A stretch of DNA of 64,000 bases from the NCBI RefSeq assembly GCF_005405005.1, contig NZ_BJDH01000001.1, positions 62,001 through 126,000 of the forward strand. Direction: 5' to 3'. The notes beneath the pieces were generated by a model. The model was not told where the DNA came from, made no database searches, and was given only the letters and a program-made list of their open reading frames with translations. This document shows, piece after piece, positions 39,488 to 49,346 of this stretch. Numbering within the stretch: position 1 is the first letter of the stretch; each line of letters begins with the position of its first letter. A program made the translations under genes and the position numbers. The DNA comes from Lactiplantibacillus daoliensis (GTDB taxonomy: Bacteria > Bacillota > Bacilli > Lactobacillales > Lactobacillaceae).

Positions 39488-40168
39488 ATGCTTTTACTCA
39501 ATACAATCATGTTCATTAGTGGCGCTTGCTGCGGCTCATTCATCACTTGCATGGCCGAACGGCACAACGGCATGAAGTCATTATACACTAATCAACGGTC
39601 CATTTGTCCAAAATGTCAGCATCAATTGCGGTATTGGCAACTAATGCCACTATTAGGCGTCTGTCTCCAGCGCGGTCGCTGTTTTGATTGTCACATGCAG
39701 ATTAGTTTACGCTCAACTTGGATCGAACTCATTTGTGGCAGTCTCTTGCTACTTAATTGGCAAGGCCCCCTTGCCACCAGTGCACCATTATTATTAGGTT
39801 ACGCCGTTTTACTCTTTAACAGCCTCACCGATCAGGCTCACTTTGCTGTTTTCCCCATCACCCTAATTATTCCCGCACTCATTGGGCTTTGGGCACACCC
39901 CTTAACGTTTTCAGTGCCGCTGTTAATTCTAATCATCCTACTGATCTGTTTGTATCTGCTTGCTTGGCGAACAAAAAAATTCGGCGCAGGCGACGTTGAT
40001 ATCCTCGTTTTGTTGGCTTGCCTGGCGTCACCGACATTAGTTTTAAATAGTCTCATCCTAGCTTCCGGCGCGGCACTCGCCGTTTTTATCCTACCACCCC
40101 AACGACGGCAACTGCCATTTGTCCCATTCATGACTTGGGCATTCATCTTATTAACCCAATTGAACTAA
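39488..40168 (+). CDS. comC: Type IV prepilin peptidase (ComC)
   Basis: Membrane aspartyl protease that cleaves and methylates pseudopilins of the competence pilus. The 226 residues include the N-terminal domain with two CxxC pairs (CPKC and CFDC, about 37-66) and then multiple membrane helices. Catalytic aspartates are expected at LTDQAHF (about 118) and in the FGAGDVDI motif (about 163). AAAGGTGG precedes the ATG. It is monocistronic, divergent from the str operon. Confidence 0.92.
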   Translation: MLLLNTIMFISGACCGSFITCMAERHNGMKSLYTNQRSICPKCQHQLRYWQLMPLLGVCLQRGRCFDCHMQISLRSTWIELICGSLLLLNWQGPLATSAPLLLGYAVLLFNSLTDQAHFAVFPITLIIPALIGLWAHPLTFSVPLLILIILLICLYLLAWRTKKFGAGDVDILVLLACLASPTLVLNSLILASGAALAVFILPPQRRQLPFVPFMTWAFILLTQLN

Positions 40169-40174
40169 ATAATC

Positions 40175-40214
40175 AAACAACGGCATGCGGAATTCACTCG
40201 CATGCCGTTGTTTT
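40175..40214. terminator. Bidirectional terminator between comC and nth
   Basis: CAACGGCATGCG pairs perfectly with CGCATGCCGTTG, with A and T runs outside, between convergent genes. Confidence 0.9.
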
Positions 40215-40217
40215 GCA

Positions 40218-40871
40218 TCATGACAATAAGGCTTCGTTTTCCTCATTCAATTGATCGCAATCAATGATCAACTGGCAAACTTCTTTGGCTGGGGCTAATT
40301 TCATCGAATACTTGCGTCCGAATTCAATCATGGTATGGTGGGCTCGATGTAACCCCTCGGCCGGTAATACACTAACAATCTTTTTCTCAACTTGTAACGG
40401 CGAAGCGTCCTTTTCAACAAAATGCAGCCGTTTGGAAATTGCAGAAACATGCGTATCAACGGCAAAGGTTGCTTGGTCAAAAACATCACTTAAAACCACA
40501 TTGGCGGTTTTCCGGCCAGCACCAGGTAACGCCATAATGCCTTTGCGATCTGCTGGGACAACGTCATTTAAGTCTTCGTGAACAATTCGAGCAGTTTTGA
40601 TAATGTTACGTGCCTTATTATGAAACAACCCTACACTTTTAATAATCTGCTCAACCGCTTCAACATCAGCAGTCATCAATGCTTTAGGATCTGGGTAACG
40701 GTCAAATAACTCAGGTGTCACTTTATTGACTGAAACATCTGTCGCTTGTGCGCTTAGAATAACCGATACCAAATATTGGAATGGGGTTCTTGAATCTAAT
40801 GACGGCTCCACTGGTCCAATTTCAGCTTCCATTTGATGAATCGCCCACACAATCTGATCATCTTTTAACAT
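40218..40871 (-). CDS. nth: Endonuclease III homologue lacking the Fe-S cluster cysteines
   Basis: DNA glycosylase/AP lyase family for oxidised pyrimidines. From ATG 40871 (AGGTGG upstream) it is 217 residues. The HhH-GPD core is intact: LPGAGRKTANVVLSDVF near 113-129 with the catalytic lysine, and VDTHVSAISKRL with the catalytic aspartate. The usual C-terminal C-X6-C-X2-C-X5-C cluster is replaced by YSMKLAPAKEVCQLIIDCDQ, with only two cysteines. It is therefore a cluster-less member; a paralogue with the cluster may exist elsewhere. Confidence 0.88.
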   Translation of the reverse strand: MLKDDQIVWAIHQMEAEIGPVEPSLDSRTPFQYLVSVILSAQATDVSVNKVTPELFDRYPDPKALMTADVEAVEQIIKSVGLFHNKARNIIKTARIVHEDLNDVVPADRKGIMALPGAGRKTANVVLSDVFDQATFAVDTHVSAISKRLHFVEKDASPLQVEKKIVSVLPAEGLHRAHHTMIEFGRKYSMKLAPAKEVCQLIIDCDQLNEENEALLS

Positions 40872-40942
40872 TTTACGCCCACCTCTCATCGTACTGCTTG
40901 CACTTAATACTACTCGAATTTTGCTCAAATTCAACATGAGTC

Positions 40943-40983
40943 AAAAAAAGCGGGACAACCATTTGACTGGTCGTCCCGCTTAA
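40943..40983 (-). terminator. Terminator of rpoB-rpoC
   Basis: On minus, AAGCGGGACGACCAG pairs with TGGTTGTCCCGCTT around a short loop and is followed by TTTTTT, 13 bp after the rpoC stop. Confidence 0.92.
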
Positions 40984-40995
40984 GACGATTAGCAA

Positions 40996-43900
40996 TTACT
41001 TGCTAGCATCTTGTTCTTGCATTTGTTTTTCAAGGTCGCTGATTGAGTAGACACCATCAGCCACGTTGCCAACTTCCTTCGGCTTGATATGACGATAATT
41101 AGGCATACCAGTTCCGGCAGGAATGATCTTACCAATGATGACATTTTCCTTAAGACCGATCAATGGATCGTTCTTACCACGAATAGCCGCATCAGTTAAG
41201 ACCCGAGTTGTTTCCTGGAATGAAGCCGCTGATAAGAAACTATTAGTTTCCAAAGCAGCCTTGGTAATCCCAAGAATAACTGGCCGTGACGTTGCTGGAA
41301 TTCCACCAGCAATCAACGTCTTGTAGTTTTCATCTTTGAAGTCAGCAATATCCATCAAAGTCCCAGGCAAGACATCAGTGTCACCTGGATCCATGATCCG
41401 GACCTTACGAAGCATCTGACGAATCATGATTTCAACGTGCTTATCACCAATTTCAACCCCTTGCATCCGATAAACCCGTTGGACTTCACGGAGCAAGTAG
41501 TTTTCAGTAGATAAGACATCGCGAACTTGAATTAATTGCTTTGGATCAATTGACCCAACGTTTAACGCAGCACCACGGTGAATAAAGTCGCCTTCACTAA
41601 CCGCCATCCGTGCAGTTAACGGTAAAGTGTAAGTCCGAGTATCAGTTTCACCCTTAATCGTAACTTCCTTCGTCCGTTCCGCTGGATTTTCTTCAATTGA
41701 TTGAACCGTCCCTGTTACTTCAGTGATTTCAGCACGACCTTTAGGATTACGTGATTCAACAATTTCTTGAACACGAGGCAACCCTTGGGTAATATCGTCT
41801 CCGGCAACACCACCAGTATGGAAAGTCCGCATGGTTAATTGGGTCCCGGGTTCACCGATTGATTGAGCAGCAACAGTCCCGACAGCTTCACCGACTTCAA
41901 CTTCGTCACCGGTAGCCATGTTACGACCATAACAGTGTTCACAAACCCCATGTTTAGTGTTGCAAGTGAATGCTGAACGAATCGTGACTTCGGTAACGCC
42001 AGCGTCAACAATCTTTTGTGCCAAATCTTCATCAATCATAACGTTGTTACCAACGATTTCTTCATGTGTTTCAGGATCAAAGATCGTCTTCATCGTGTAA
42101 CGACCAAGAATCCGGTCGTACAATGGTTCGATGACTTCGTTACCGTCCATGATAGCGCTGATCCGTAAACCACGATCAGTCCCACAATCCTTTTCACGCA
42201 CAATGACATCTTGGGCAACATCGACAAGTCGACGAGTCAAGTAACCTGAGTTGGCAGTCTTCAAGGCCGTATCGGTCATCCCTTTACGAGCCCCATGGGT
42301 AGAAATAAACATTTCCAAGACAGAGAGACCTTCACGGAAGTTTGAAAGAATAGGTAATTCCATGATCTTCCCATTAGGGGCAGCCATCAAACCACGCATC
42401 CCAGCCAACTGAGTAAAGTTAGAAATGTTACCACGGGCACCAGAATCACTCATCATGAAGATAGGGTTATCTGGGCTGAAACTTTCAATCAGTTTTTGTT
42501 GAATTTGATCCTTGGCGTCGTTCCAAACACCAATGACCCGTTCATAACGTTCATCGTCGGTAATTAACCCACGACGGAACTGTTTTGAAATCGTATTAAC
42601 TTGCTTATGGGCTTCGTCAATAATGGCTGGCTTTTCTTTCAAGTCAGTAATATCGGCAACCCCAACCGTCAAACCAGACTTAGTTGAAATGTTGTAACCT
42701 AAGTCTTTCATCCGGTCAAGCAAGAGTGACGTTGCCGTCACATGATATTGCTTATAAACTTCAGCGATAATATCAGCTAAGAAGCCCTTCTTAAATGGCA
42801 TGATTAACTCTTGCCCATCTAAGAAGTCATGGATATTTTCGCCAGGCTTCAAGAAGTAACGATCAGGTGTACCATCAATCAAATTATCATTCGTTGGTTC
42901 GTTCAAGTATGGGAACTTGCCAGGTAAGATATTGTTGAAGATTGCTTTACCAACCGTAGTTACTAAGACTTCTTGTTTTTCTTCGTCCGTGAAAGGCTTG
43001 TCAGGCATTGATGAAACTTGAAGACCAATCCGACTATGCATGTGAACATAACCAGCTTGATAAGCTTTTTGAGCTTCATTCAAGTCTTTAAAGATCATTC
43101 CTTCGCCTTCACGACCAACTTCTTCAGTCGTCAAGTAGTAGTTACCGATAACCATATCTTGAGATGGCGTAACAACGGGTTTCCCGTCTTTAGGCGCCAA
43201 GATATGATGGGCAGCTAACATTAACAAACGTGCTTCAGCTTGGGCTTCATCTGACAAAGGCAAATGAATGGCCATTTGGTCACCATCAAAATCGGCATTG
43301 TAAGCTTCACAAGCCAATGGATGCAACCGCATTGCTTTACCACTAACCAAAACAGGTTCGAACGCTTGAATCCCTAAACGGTGAAGCGTAGGAGCCCGGT
43401 TTAATAACACGGGATGTTCTTTGATGACGTCTTCTAAGACGCCCCAAACATCATCATCAGCCCGTTCGATCTTCCGCTTAGCGTTCTTGATATTAGAAGC
43501 TAATTCGCGTTTAACCAATTCCTTCATGATGAATGGTTTGAAGAGTTCCAACGCCATTTGACGAGGTAACCCCATTTGGTTCATCTTCAAGAATGGGCCA
43601 ACATCAATAACCGAACGACCAGAATAATCAACCCGCTTACCAAGTAAGTTTTGACGGAACCGACCTTGCTTCCCTTTCAACATGTGTGAAAGAGACTTCA
43701 ATGGCCGGTTACCAGGACCAGCAACGGGACGGCCACGCCGACCGTTATCGATCAAGGCATCAACAGCCTCTTGAAGCATCCGTTTTTCGTTTTGAACGAT
43801 AATGCCAGGAGCATTTAAGTCCAATAAACGTTTCAAACGGTTGTTACGGTTAATGACCCGACGGTACAAATCATTCAAGTCAGAAGTGGCAAAACGCCCA

Positions 43901-44637
43901 CCTTCCAATTGAACCATTGGCCGTAAGTCCGGGGGAATGACCGGAATAGCATCCATGACCATCCAAGCCGGTTGGTTACCAGAAGTCACGAAGGCTTCAA
44001 TGATATCCAAACGACGAACGGCACGTGTCCGTTTTTGACCAGATGCATCCTTCAAAGCTTCCTTCAAATCACGTGCTTCTTTTTCAAGATCCACGTTATT
44101 CAATAAGCGCTTGATGGCTTCAGCACCCATTTCAGCATCAAATTCATTGCCGTATTGGGCTTTCTTTTCACGGTATTCACGTTCTGAAAGCAATTGCTTC
44201 TTTTCAAGTGGTGTGTTACCAGGTTCGATAACAACGTATGAAGCGAAGTAAATGATTTCTTCAAGTGCCCGTGGGCTCATGTCTAAGACAAGGCCCATCC
44301 GGCTAGGAATACCCTTGAAATACCAGATATGTGTCACTGGTGCGGCGAGTTCGATATGCCCCATCCGTTCACGACGGACTTTACTACGAGTAACTTCGAC
44401 ACCACAACGGTCACAGACGATACCCTTATAACGGATCCGTTTGTATTTACCACACGCACATTCCCAATCCTTAGTAGGACCGAAGATACGTTCATCAAAC
44501 AGACCGTCTTTCTCAGGTTTCAATGTCCGGTAGTTAATGGTTTCAGGCTTTTTAACTTCGCCGTATGACCAGCTACGAATCTTGTCTGGGGATGCCAGAC
44601 CGATTTGCATGCTTTCAAACTTGTTGACATCGATCAA
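40996..44637 (-). CDS. rpoC: RNA polymerase beta' subunit
   Basis: 1213 residues. The N-terminal zinc ribbon has [20 protein letters not shown] (about 60-79). The active-site motif [10 protein letters not shown] that binds catalytic Mg is near 445-455, and the second zinc site cysteines are near 815-895 ([19 protein letters not shown]). TTG 44637 starts the gene after GGGAGG. It follows rpoB by 17 bp. Confidence 0.99.
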   Translation of the reverse strand: MIDVNKFESMQIGLASPDKIRSWSYGEVKKPETINYRTLKPEKDGLFDERIFGPTKDWECACGKYKRIRYKGIVCDRCGVEVTRSKVRRERMGHIELAAPVTHIWYFKGIPSRMGLVLDMSPRALEEIIYFASYVVIEPGNTPLEKKQLLSEREYREKKAQYGNEFDAEMGAEAIKRLLNNVDLEKEARDLKEALKDASGQKRTRAVRRLDIIEAFVTSGNQPAWMVMDAIPVIPPDLRPMVQLEGGRFATSDLNDLYRRVINRNNRLKRLLDLNAPGIIVQNEKRMLQEAVDALIDNGRRGRPVAGPGNRPLKSLSHMLKGKQGRFRQNLLGKRVDYSGRSVIDVGPFLKMNQMGLPRQMALELFKPFIMKELVKRELASNIKNAKRKIERADDDVWGVLEDVIKEHPVLLNRAPTLHRLGIQAFEPVLVSGKAMRLHPLACEAYNADFDGDQMAIHLPLSDEAQAEARLLMLAAHHILAPKDGKPVVTPSQDMVIGNYYLTTEEVGREGEGMIFKDLNEAQKAYQAGYVHMHSRIGLQVSSMPDKPFTDEEKQEVLVTTVGKAIFNNILPGKFPYLNEPTNDNLIDGTPDRYFLKPGENIHDFLDGQELIMPFKKGFLADIIAEVYKQYHVTATSLLLDRMKDLGYNISTKSGLTVGVADITDLKEKPAIIDEAHKQVNTISKQFRRGLITDDERYERVIGVWNDAKDQIQQKLIESFSPDNPIFMMSDSGARGNISNFTQLAGMRGLMAAPNGKIMELPILSNFREGLSVLEMFISTHGARKGMTDTALKTANSGYLTRRLVDVAQDVIVREKDCGTDRGLRISAIMDGNEVIEPLYDRILGRYTMKTIFDPETHEEIVGNNVMIDEDLAQKIVDAGVTEVTIRSAFTCNTKHGVCEHCYGRNMATGDEVEVGEAVGTVAAQSIGEPGTQLTMRTFHTGGVAGDDITQGLPRVQEIVESRNPKGRAEITEVTGTVQSIEENPAERTKEVTIKGETDTRTYTLPLTARMAVSEGDFIHRGAALNVGSIDPKQLIQVRDVLSTENYLLREVQRVYRMQGVEIGDKHVEIMIRQMLRKVRIMDPGDTDVLPGTLMDIADFKDENYKTLIAGGIPATSRPVILGITKAALETNSFLSAASFQETTRVLTDAAIRGKNDPLIGLKENVIIGKIIPAGTGMPNYRHIKPKEVGNVADGVYSISDLEKQMQEQDASK

Positions 44638-44654
44638 AGGACCGACCTCCCTTT

Positions 44655-47600
44655 TTATTGATTATCCTGGTGAGCGTTTGTTGTTTCAGTTGCAGCTGGT
44701 TTGTCAGTCTTAGCTGGCTTATCAGCGGCTTTTTGTTCATTTTCTTGCTGGATTTTGCTCAAGGCATCCACGTTAACGACATCGTCGTCATCGTCATCCA
44801 TATCCCGCAATTCAATTTCTTTATCTTCAGCATCTAAGACCTTCATATCAAGTCCTAATGCTTGTAATTCCTTGACCAACACGCGGAATGATTCTGGCAC
44901 GCCTGGCTTAGGAATTGGTTCGCCCTTAACAATGGCTTCATAGGTCTTAACACGACCAACCACGTCATCAGACTTGTAAGTCAAGATTTCTTGCAAGGTG
45001 TAAGCAGCCCCATAAGCTTCCAAGGCCCAAACTTCCATTTCACCGAAACGTTGGCCCCCAAATTGGGCTTTCCCACCAAGTGGTTGTTGCGTAACTAAAG
45101 AGTAAGGTCCGATTGAACGGGCATGAATCTTATCATCGACCATGTGGCTAAGCTTCATATAATGCATAACCCCAACGGCGATACGTTTGTCAAATGGTTC
45201 ACCAGTCCGCCCATCATAGACGATTGACTTACCATCGGCATCGATTCCGGCTTCACGAACAGCCTTCCAAATATCAGAATCACGCGCCCCATCAAAGACA
45301 GGCGTAGCCATATGAATACCCAATTTACGAGCAGCCATACCTAAATGCAATTCCAAAACTTGTCCGATGTTCATACGTGAAGGCACACCCATTGGGCTCA
45401 ACATAATATCAATTGGGGTCCCATCAGGCATGTACGGCATGTCTTCTTGAGGAACCACGATTGAAACAGTCCCTTTGTTACCATGTCGTCCGGCCATCTT
45501 GTCACCGACTTGAATCTTACGTTTTTGAGCAATGTAAACACGAACCATCATGTTCACACCAGGTGATAATTCGTCACCATTTTCACGGGTGAAGATCTTA
45601 ACATCTTGGATAATCCCGCCACCACCATGTGGTACTCGGAGGGAGGTATCCCGAACTTCACGCGCTTTTTCACCGAAGATGGCATGTAACAAACGTTCTT
45701 CAGCTGATAATTCGGTGACCCCTTTAGGCGTCACTTTACCAACTAAGATGTCACCATCTTTAACTTCAGCACCAACGCGGATAATCCCATCTTCGTCAAG
45801 GTTACGCAAAGCATCTTCCCCAACGTTAGGAATTTCGCGAGTCATTTCTTCAGGTCCAAGTTTCGTATCACGTGCTTCTGATTCATATTCTTCAATATGA
45901 ATTGACGTGTAAACATCTTCACGGACTAACCGTTCATTAATAATGATGGCATCTTCGAAGTTATAACCATTCCAAGTCATGAAGGCAACTAATGGGTTTT
46001 GCCCTAAAGCTAATTCCCCGCCTTCCATTGCTGGACCATCGGCTAAGACTTCGTCGTTATCAACGTGATCGCCAGTTTTGACGATTGGACGTTGGTTGTA
46101 GTTCTTACCACCGTTAGAACGACGGAATTTCATTAATTTGTAGGTATCTAAAGAACCATCATCACGCCGAACACGAATTTCGCGTGCATCAACATACTCA
46201 ACAGTTCCTTCATGCCGGTTAATTAAAGCAATCCCAGAGTCATGCGCTGCTTTGTATTCAATCCCAGTCCCGATTAATGGGGCATGAGGATCAACCAAAG
46301 GAACGGCTTGTCGTTGCATGTTGGCACCCATTAAGGCCCGGTTAGAGTCATCGTTTTCCAAGAAAGGAATACATGCGGTGGCAACGGCAACAACTTGCTT
46401 AGGCGAAACGTCCATGTAATCGACGTCTTCGATGGAGATTTCCAAGTTTTCTTCCTTTTTACGGGCCAAAACGGTATCTTCAACGAAAGAACCATCATCA
46501 TTCAATGGCGAGTTCGCTTGGGCAATGACAAATTGGTCTTCTTCATCAGCAGCTAAATAGTCAATCTTATCGGTAACTTTATGGGTCGTCCAATCGACAC
46601 GACGATAAGGCGTTTCGATGAAGCCATAACGGTTAACCTTGGCATAAGAAGACAAACTGTTAATCAAACCAATGTTAGGACCTTCAGGAGTTTCAATTGG
46701 GCACATCCGACCATAGTGGGTATAATGCACGTCTCGAACTTCATAACCGGCCCGATCACGAGTCAAACCACCAGGTCCTAAGGCTGATAAACGACGCTTA
46801 TGCGTCAATTCGCCTAATGGATTGGTTTGGTCCATGAATTGAGACAATTGTGAAGACCCAAAGAATTCTTTAATCGAAGCAACAACTGGTCGAATGTTGA
46901 TCAATTGTTGTGGTGTTACCGTGGCAGCGTCTTGAATTGACATCCGTTCACGAACAACCCGTTCCATCCGAGATAACCCGATTCGGAATTGGTTTTGTAA
47001 CAATTCACCTACGGAACGAATCCGTCGGTTACCCAAGTGATCAATATCATCGGTCGTCCCGATGCCTTCTTGCAAGTTGAAGAAGTAGTTAATGGAAGCA
47101 ATGATATCTGCAGGTAAAATGTGTTTGAACTTAAGGTCAATGTTGCCATTGCCAATCACGTTAACAACCTTTTCAGGATCGTTTTGTGAGTAAACTTTCA
47201 CTACCTGCAAAACCATTGGATTTGTGACAACTGCTTCGTCAGATGGCGTATAAGTAACTGTCTTGAAATCGTCACTTTCCAAATATGAGGATAATTTAGC
47301 CATGACATTCTTATCAATGACGTCACCCTTTTGCGCAATGACTTCACCAGTGTCAGGATCAGCTAAAGTTTCAGCTAAGGTTAAGCCCATCAAACGGGTC
47401 TTCATGCTTAACTTCTTGTTAACCTTGTAACGACCAACAGGTGCAAAGTCGTAACGTTTAGGATCAAAGAAGCGTGCAGTCAATAGACTCCGTGAACTAT
47501 CTGCCGTCTTAGGTTCACCAGGACGTAGTCGTTCGTAGATGTCTTTTAATGATTCTTCAACACGGGAATCATCGGTGTTCTTATGAACATCCTTTTCCAA

Positions 47601-48260
47601 GGTGTTAATCAAACTGTCAGTTTCGCCTAACATATCGATGATATCGTCGTCTGAACCATAACCTAAAGCACGAACTAATTCCGTTAATGGAATCTTCCGG
47701 GTTCGGTCAATCCGGACGTAAGAAATGTTCTTTGCATCGGTTTCAAGTTCTAGCCAAGCCCCACGGTTAGGAATCACAGTGGTACCGTAGCTAGGACGAC
47801 CATTTTTATCTAATTCTTCATTAAAGTAGACACCGGGTGAACGAACCAATTGTGAAACAATGACCCGTTCGGCACCATTAATAATAAAAGTCCCTTGTTC
47901 AGTCATTAATGGGAAATCGCCAAAGAATACATCTTGCGACTTGATTTCGCCAGTTTCATGGTTAGTCAGCCGTAAAGTCACATGCAGTGGTGCAGAATAG
48001 TTCGCATCATGTTCACGGGCTTCATCGACGGTGTACTTTGGTTCTAATAGTTGATAGTCGACAAATTCAAGTGAAAGTTTCCCTGCAAAATCGTCGATTG
48101 GCAAAATATCTTCAAACATTTCCCGGAGACCTTCATCCAAGAACCACTGATATGAATCAGATTGGATTTCGATCAAGTTAGGCAAATCAAGAACTTCCTT
48201 GATACGTGCATAACTTCTACGGGTACGGTGTTTACCGTATTTAACTAAATGTCCGGCCAA
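44655..48260 (-). CDS. rpoB: RNA polymerase beta subunit
   Basis: 1201 residues from TTG 48260 ([16 protein letters not shown]), which follows AAGGGG at eight bases; a GTG at 48269 overlaps that site. The rifampicin cluster [30 protein letters not shown] looks wild type. A C-terminal acidic run (MDDDDDDVV) and a Lys/Ala/Thr tail extend past the conserved core, as in other lactobacilli. It has its own strong promoter and a leader with an attenuator-like hairpin. Confidence 0.99.
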   Translation of the reverse strand: MAGHLVKYGKHRTRRSYARIKEVLDLPNLIEIQSDSYQWFLDEGLREMFEDILPIDDFAGKLSLEFVDYQLLEPKYTVDEAREHDANYSAPLHVTLRLTNHETGEIKSQDVFFGDFPLMTEQGTFIINGAERVIVSQLVRSPGVYFNEELDKNGRPSYGTTVIPNRGAWLELETDAKNISYVRIDRTRKIPLTELVRALGYGSDDDIIDMLGETDSLINTLEKDVHKNTDDSRVEESLKDIYERLRPGEPKTADSSRSLLTARFFDPKRYDFAPVGRYKVNKKLSMKTRLMGLTLAETLADPDTGEVIAQKGDVIDKNVMAKLSSYLESDDFKTVTYTPSDEAVVTNPMVLQVVKVYSQNDPEKVVNVIGNGNIDLKFKHILPADIIASINYFFNLQEGIGTTDDIDHLGNRRIRSVGELLQNQFRIGLSRMERVVRERMSIQDAATVTPQQLINIRPVVASIKEFFGSSQLSQFMDQTNPLGELTHKRRLSALGPGGLTRDRAGYEVRDVHYTHYGRMCPIETPEGPNIGLINSLSSYAKVNRYGFIETPYRRVDWTTHKVTDKIDYLAADEEDQFVIAQANSPLNDDGSFVEDTVLARKKEENLEISIEDVDYMDVSPKQVVAVATACIPFLENDDSNRALMGANMQRQAVPLVDPHAPLIGTGIEYKAAHDSGIALINRHEGTVEYVDAREIRVRRDDGSLDTYKLMKFRRSNGGKNYNQRPIVKTGDHVDNDEVLADGPAMEGGELALGQNPLVAFMTWNGYNFEDAIIINERLVREDVYTSIHIEEYESEARDTKLGPEEMTREIPNVGEDALRNLDEDGIIRVGAEVKDGDILVGKVTPKGVTELSAEERLLHAIFGEKAREVRDTSLRVPHGGGGIIQDVKIFTRENGDELSPGVNMMVRVYIAQKRKIQVGDKMAGRHGNKGTVSIVVPQEDMPYMPDGTPIDIMLSPMGVPSRMNIGQVLELHLGMAARKLGIHMATPVFDGARDSDIWKAVREAGIDADGKSIVYDGRTGEPFDKRIAVGVMHYMKLSHMVDDKIHARSIGPYSLVTQQPLGGKAQFGGQRFGEMEVWALEAYGAAYTLQEILTYKSDDVVGRVKTYEAIVKGEPIPKPGVPESFRVLVKELQALGLDMKVLDAEDKEIELRDMDDDDDDVVNVDALSKIQQENEQKAADKPAKTDKPAATETTNAHQDNQ

Positions 48261-48311
48261 GTTGTTCACCCCTTCTTATTATTCCGTGACCCGGCCCATC
48301 AGCAAATATTA

Positions 48312-48328
48312 CATTTGTGTTACAAATG
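48312..48328. promoter_or_regulatory. Second hairpin of the rpoB leader
   Basis: CATTTGT and ACAAATG form a perfect 7-bp stem with a 3-nt loop, between the attenuator-like hairpin and the rpoB start. Confidence 0.5.
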
Positions 48329-48352
48329 CACTAAAAACCGAAATTTGGGCAT

Positions 48353-48393
48353 AAAAAAACCAAAAATAGCCATTTAAGTTGGACTATTTTTGG
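48353..48393 (-). promoter_or_regulatory. Attenuator-like hairpin in the rpoB leader (possible Lacto-rpoB RNA)
   Basis: On minus, CCAAAAATAG-T-CCA pairs with TGGCTATTTTTGG and is followed by seven T, a complete intrinsic terminator. It lies about 60 nt downstream of the rpoB promoter and 93 bp before the start codon, so transcripts must read through it. A conserved motif named Lacto-rpoB is known in rpoB 5' leaders of lactic acid bacteria; whether this is the same element needs a covariance-model match. It could also end read-through from the tetR gene. Confidence 0.65.
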
Positions 48394-48464
48394 GCTTATA
48401 TTAACAAAACGCGCAGACAATAGATTGCGCTTTTGTTCAAGTTCACGGTTACAGACAAGTTATA

Positions 48465-48493
48465 ATATACATCGAAACCGGTTGACTGTCAAC
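48465..48493 (-). promoter_or_regulatory. Promoter of rpoB-rpoC
   Basis: On minus: perfect TTGACA (48493-48488), 17-bp spacer, TATATT (48470-48465). Confidence 0.85.
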
Positions 48494-48496
48494 CGA
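48480..48496. promoter_or_regulatory. 17-bp palindrome over the rpoB -35 box
   Basis: CGGTTGACTGTCAACCG is a perfect inverted repeat around a central T, and it contains the whole -35 hexamer. It lies 27 bp after the stop of a TetR-family gene. Its size and symmetry fit a TetR-type operator. Confidence 0.5.
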
Positions 48497-48522
48497 ATGA
48501 CTTGCCAAAACGTATTAATCGT

Positions 48523-49128
48523 TTATTTAGTTATCTCCGTGTGCGCTACACCGAATAAAATCATCTTAAGTAGTATTTGAACCTGTGTCCGCTCATCAGC
48601 AGCTGGATCGCCAATACGATGAAAACTATTGAACAGTGGGCTTAAACTCGTCAGGTAAAAGTTCGCAGCCATTGCCGGCGTGACACCCGCTTGGAGCTGC
48701 AGTTGTGGTTGTTCAAAAAACGCTTGCAATGGTTGCACGTAATCACTACGGAAAATTCCCGCCAACTGACCAATATGTTCGCGTGACAAATCTTTGAAGC
48801 TGGTATGAATCAATGTGAAAATGTCAGCTGGATGTTTGTGCGTGAGCAGTAAAGAGACATCCGTCAACTGTTCCAAAGGGTCCTGCCCCGTTTTGGATAA
48901 GATTTGATCTAAGCCGACTTTGATCTCACCACCAACGGTCGTAATTACTGCCAAAAAAATAACTTCTTTATCTTTAAAATGATGATACAAAGCTGGCTGA
49001 GTGATTCCAATCGCATTTGCAATGTCACGAGTGCTGGTCGCAGCGTAACCATGCTTTAGGAATAATTTTCGTGCGGCATCTAAAATTGCCTGATGCGTTT
49101 TAGCCAGTTGTTCCGCACGCGTTACCAT
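48523..49128 (-). CDS. TetR/AcrR-family transcriptional regulator
   Basis: 201 residues. An N-terminal helix-turn-helix (about 10-56) contains TSTRDIANAIGITQPALYHHFKDKEVIF, typical of the family; the C-terminal half is the ligand and dimerisation domain with no recognisable specificity. ATG 49128 follows AAAGGTGAGG. It lies alone between clpC and rpoB with no adjacent efflux gene, so its target is unclear; the palindrome over the rpoB promoter just downstream is a candidate. Confidence 0.85.
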   Translation of the reverse strand: MVTRAEQLAKTHQAILDAARKLFLKHGYAATSTRDIANAIGITQPALYHHFKDKEVIFLAVITTVGGEIKVGLDQILSKTGQDPLEQLTDVSLLLTHKHPADIFTLIHTSFKDLSREHIGQLAGIFRSDYVQPLQAFFEQPQLQLQAGVTPAMAANFYLTSLSPLFNSFHRIGDPAADERTQVQILLKMILFGVAHTEITK

Positions 49129-49303
49129 TCAAATCCTCACCTTTCTCTTCTTACAACTAAGGTTCCGTTAGCTTATCTCAATCAAACGACTAAAGGTGAG
49201 CTGTTAACTGGTGTCCAAAAAAGCTAACCGATCTATCGTTCTTTCACTTATAATTTACACCATTTTTTTACTGATTACTACTAGCCTAGTTTAGTGTAAC
49301 GAA

Positions 49304-49336
49304 CAAAAAACGTTCAAGCAATGATTGCCTGAACGC
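49304..49336 (-). terminator. Terminator of ctsR-clpC
   Basis: On minus, CGTTCAGGCAA pairs with TTGCTTGAACG around TCA and is followed by TTTTTT. Confidence 0.88.
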
Positions 49337-49346
49337 TCCATTTCAT

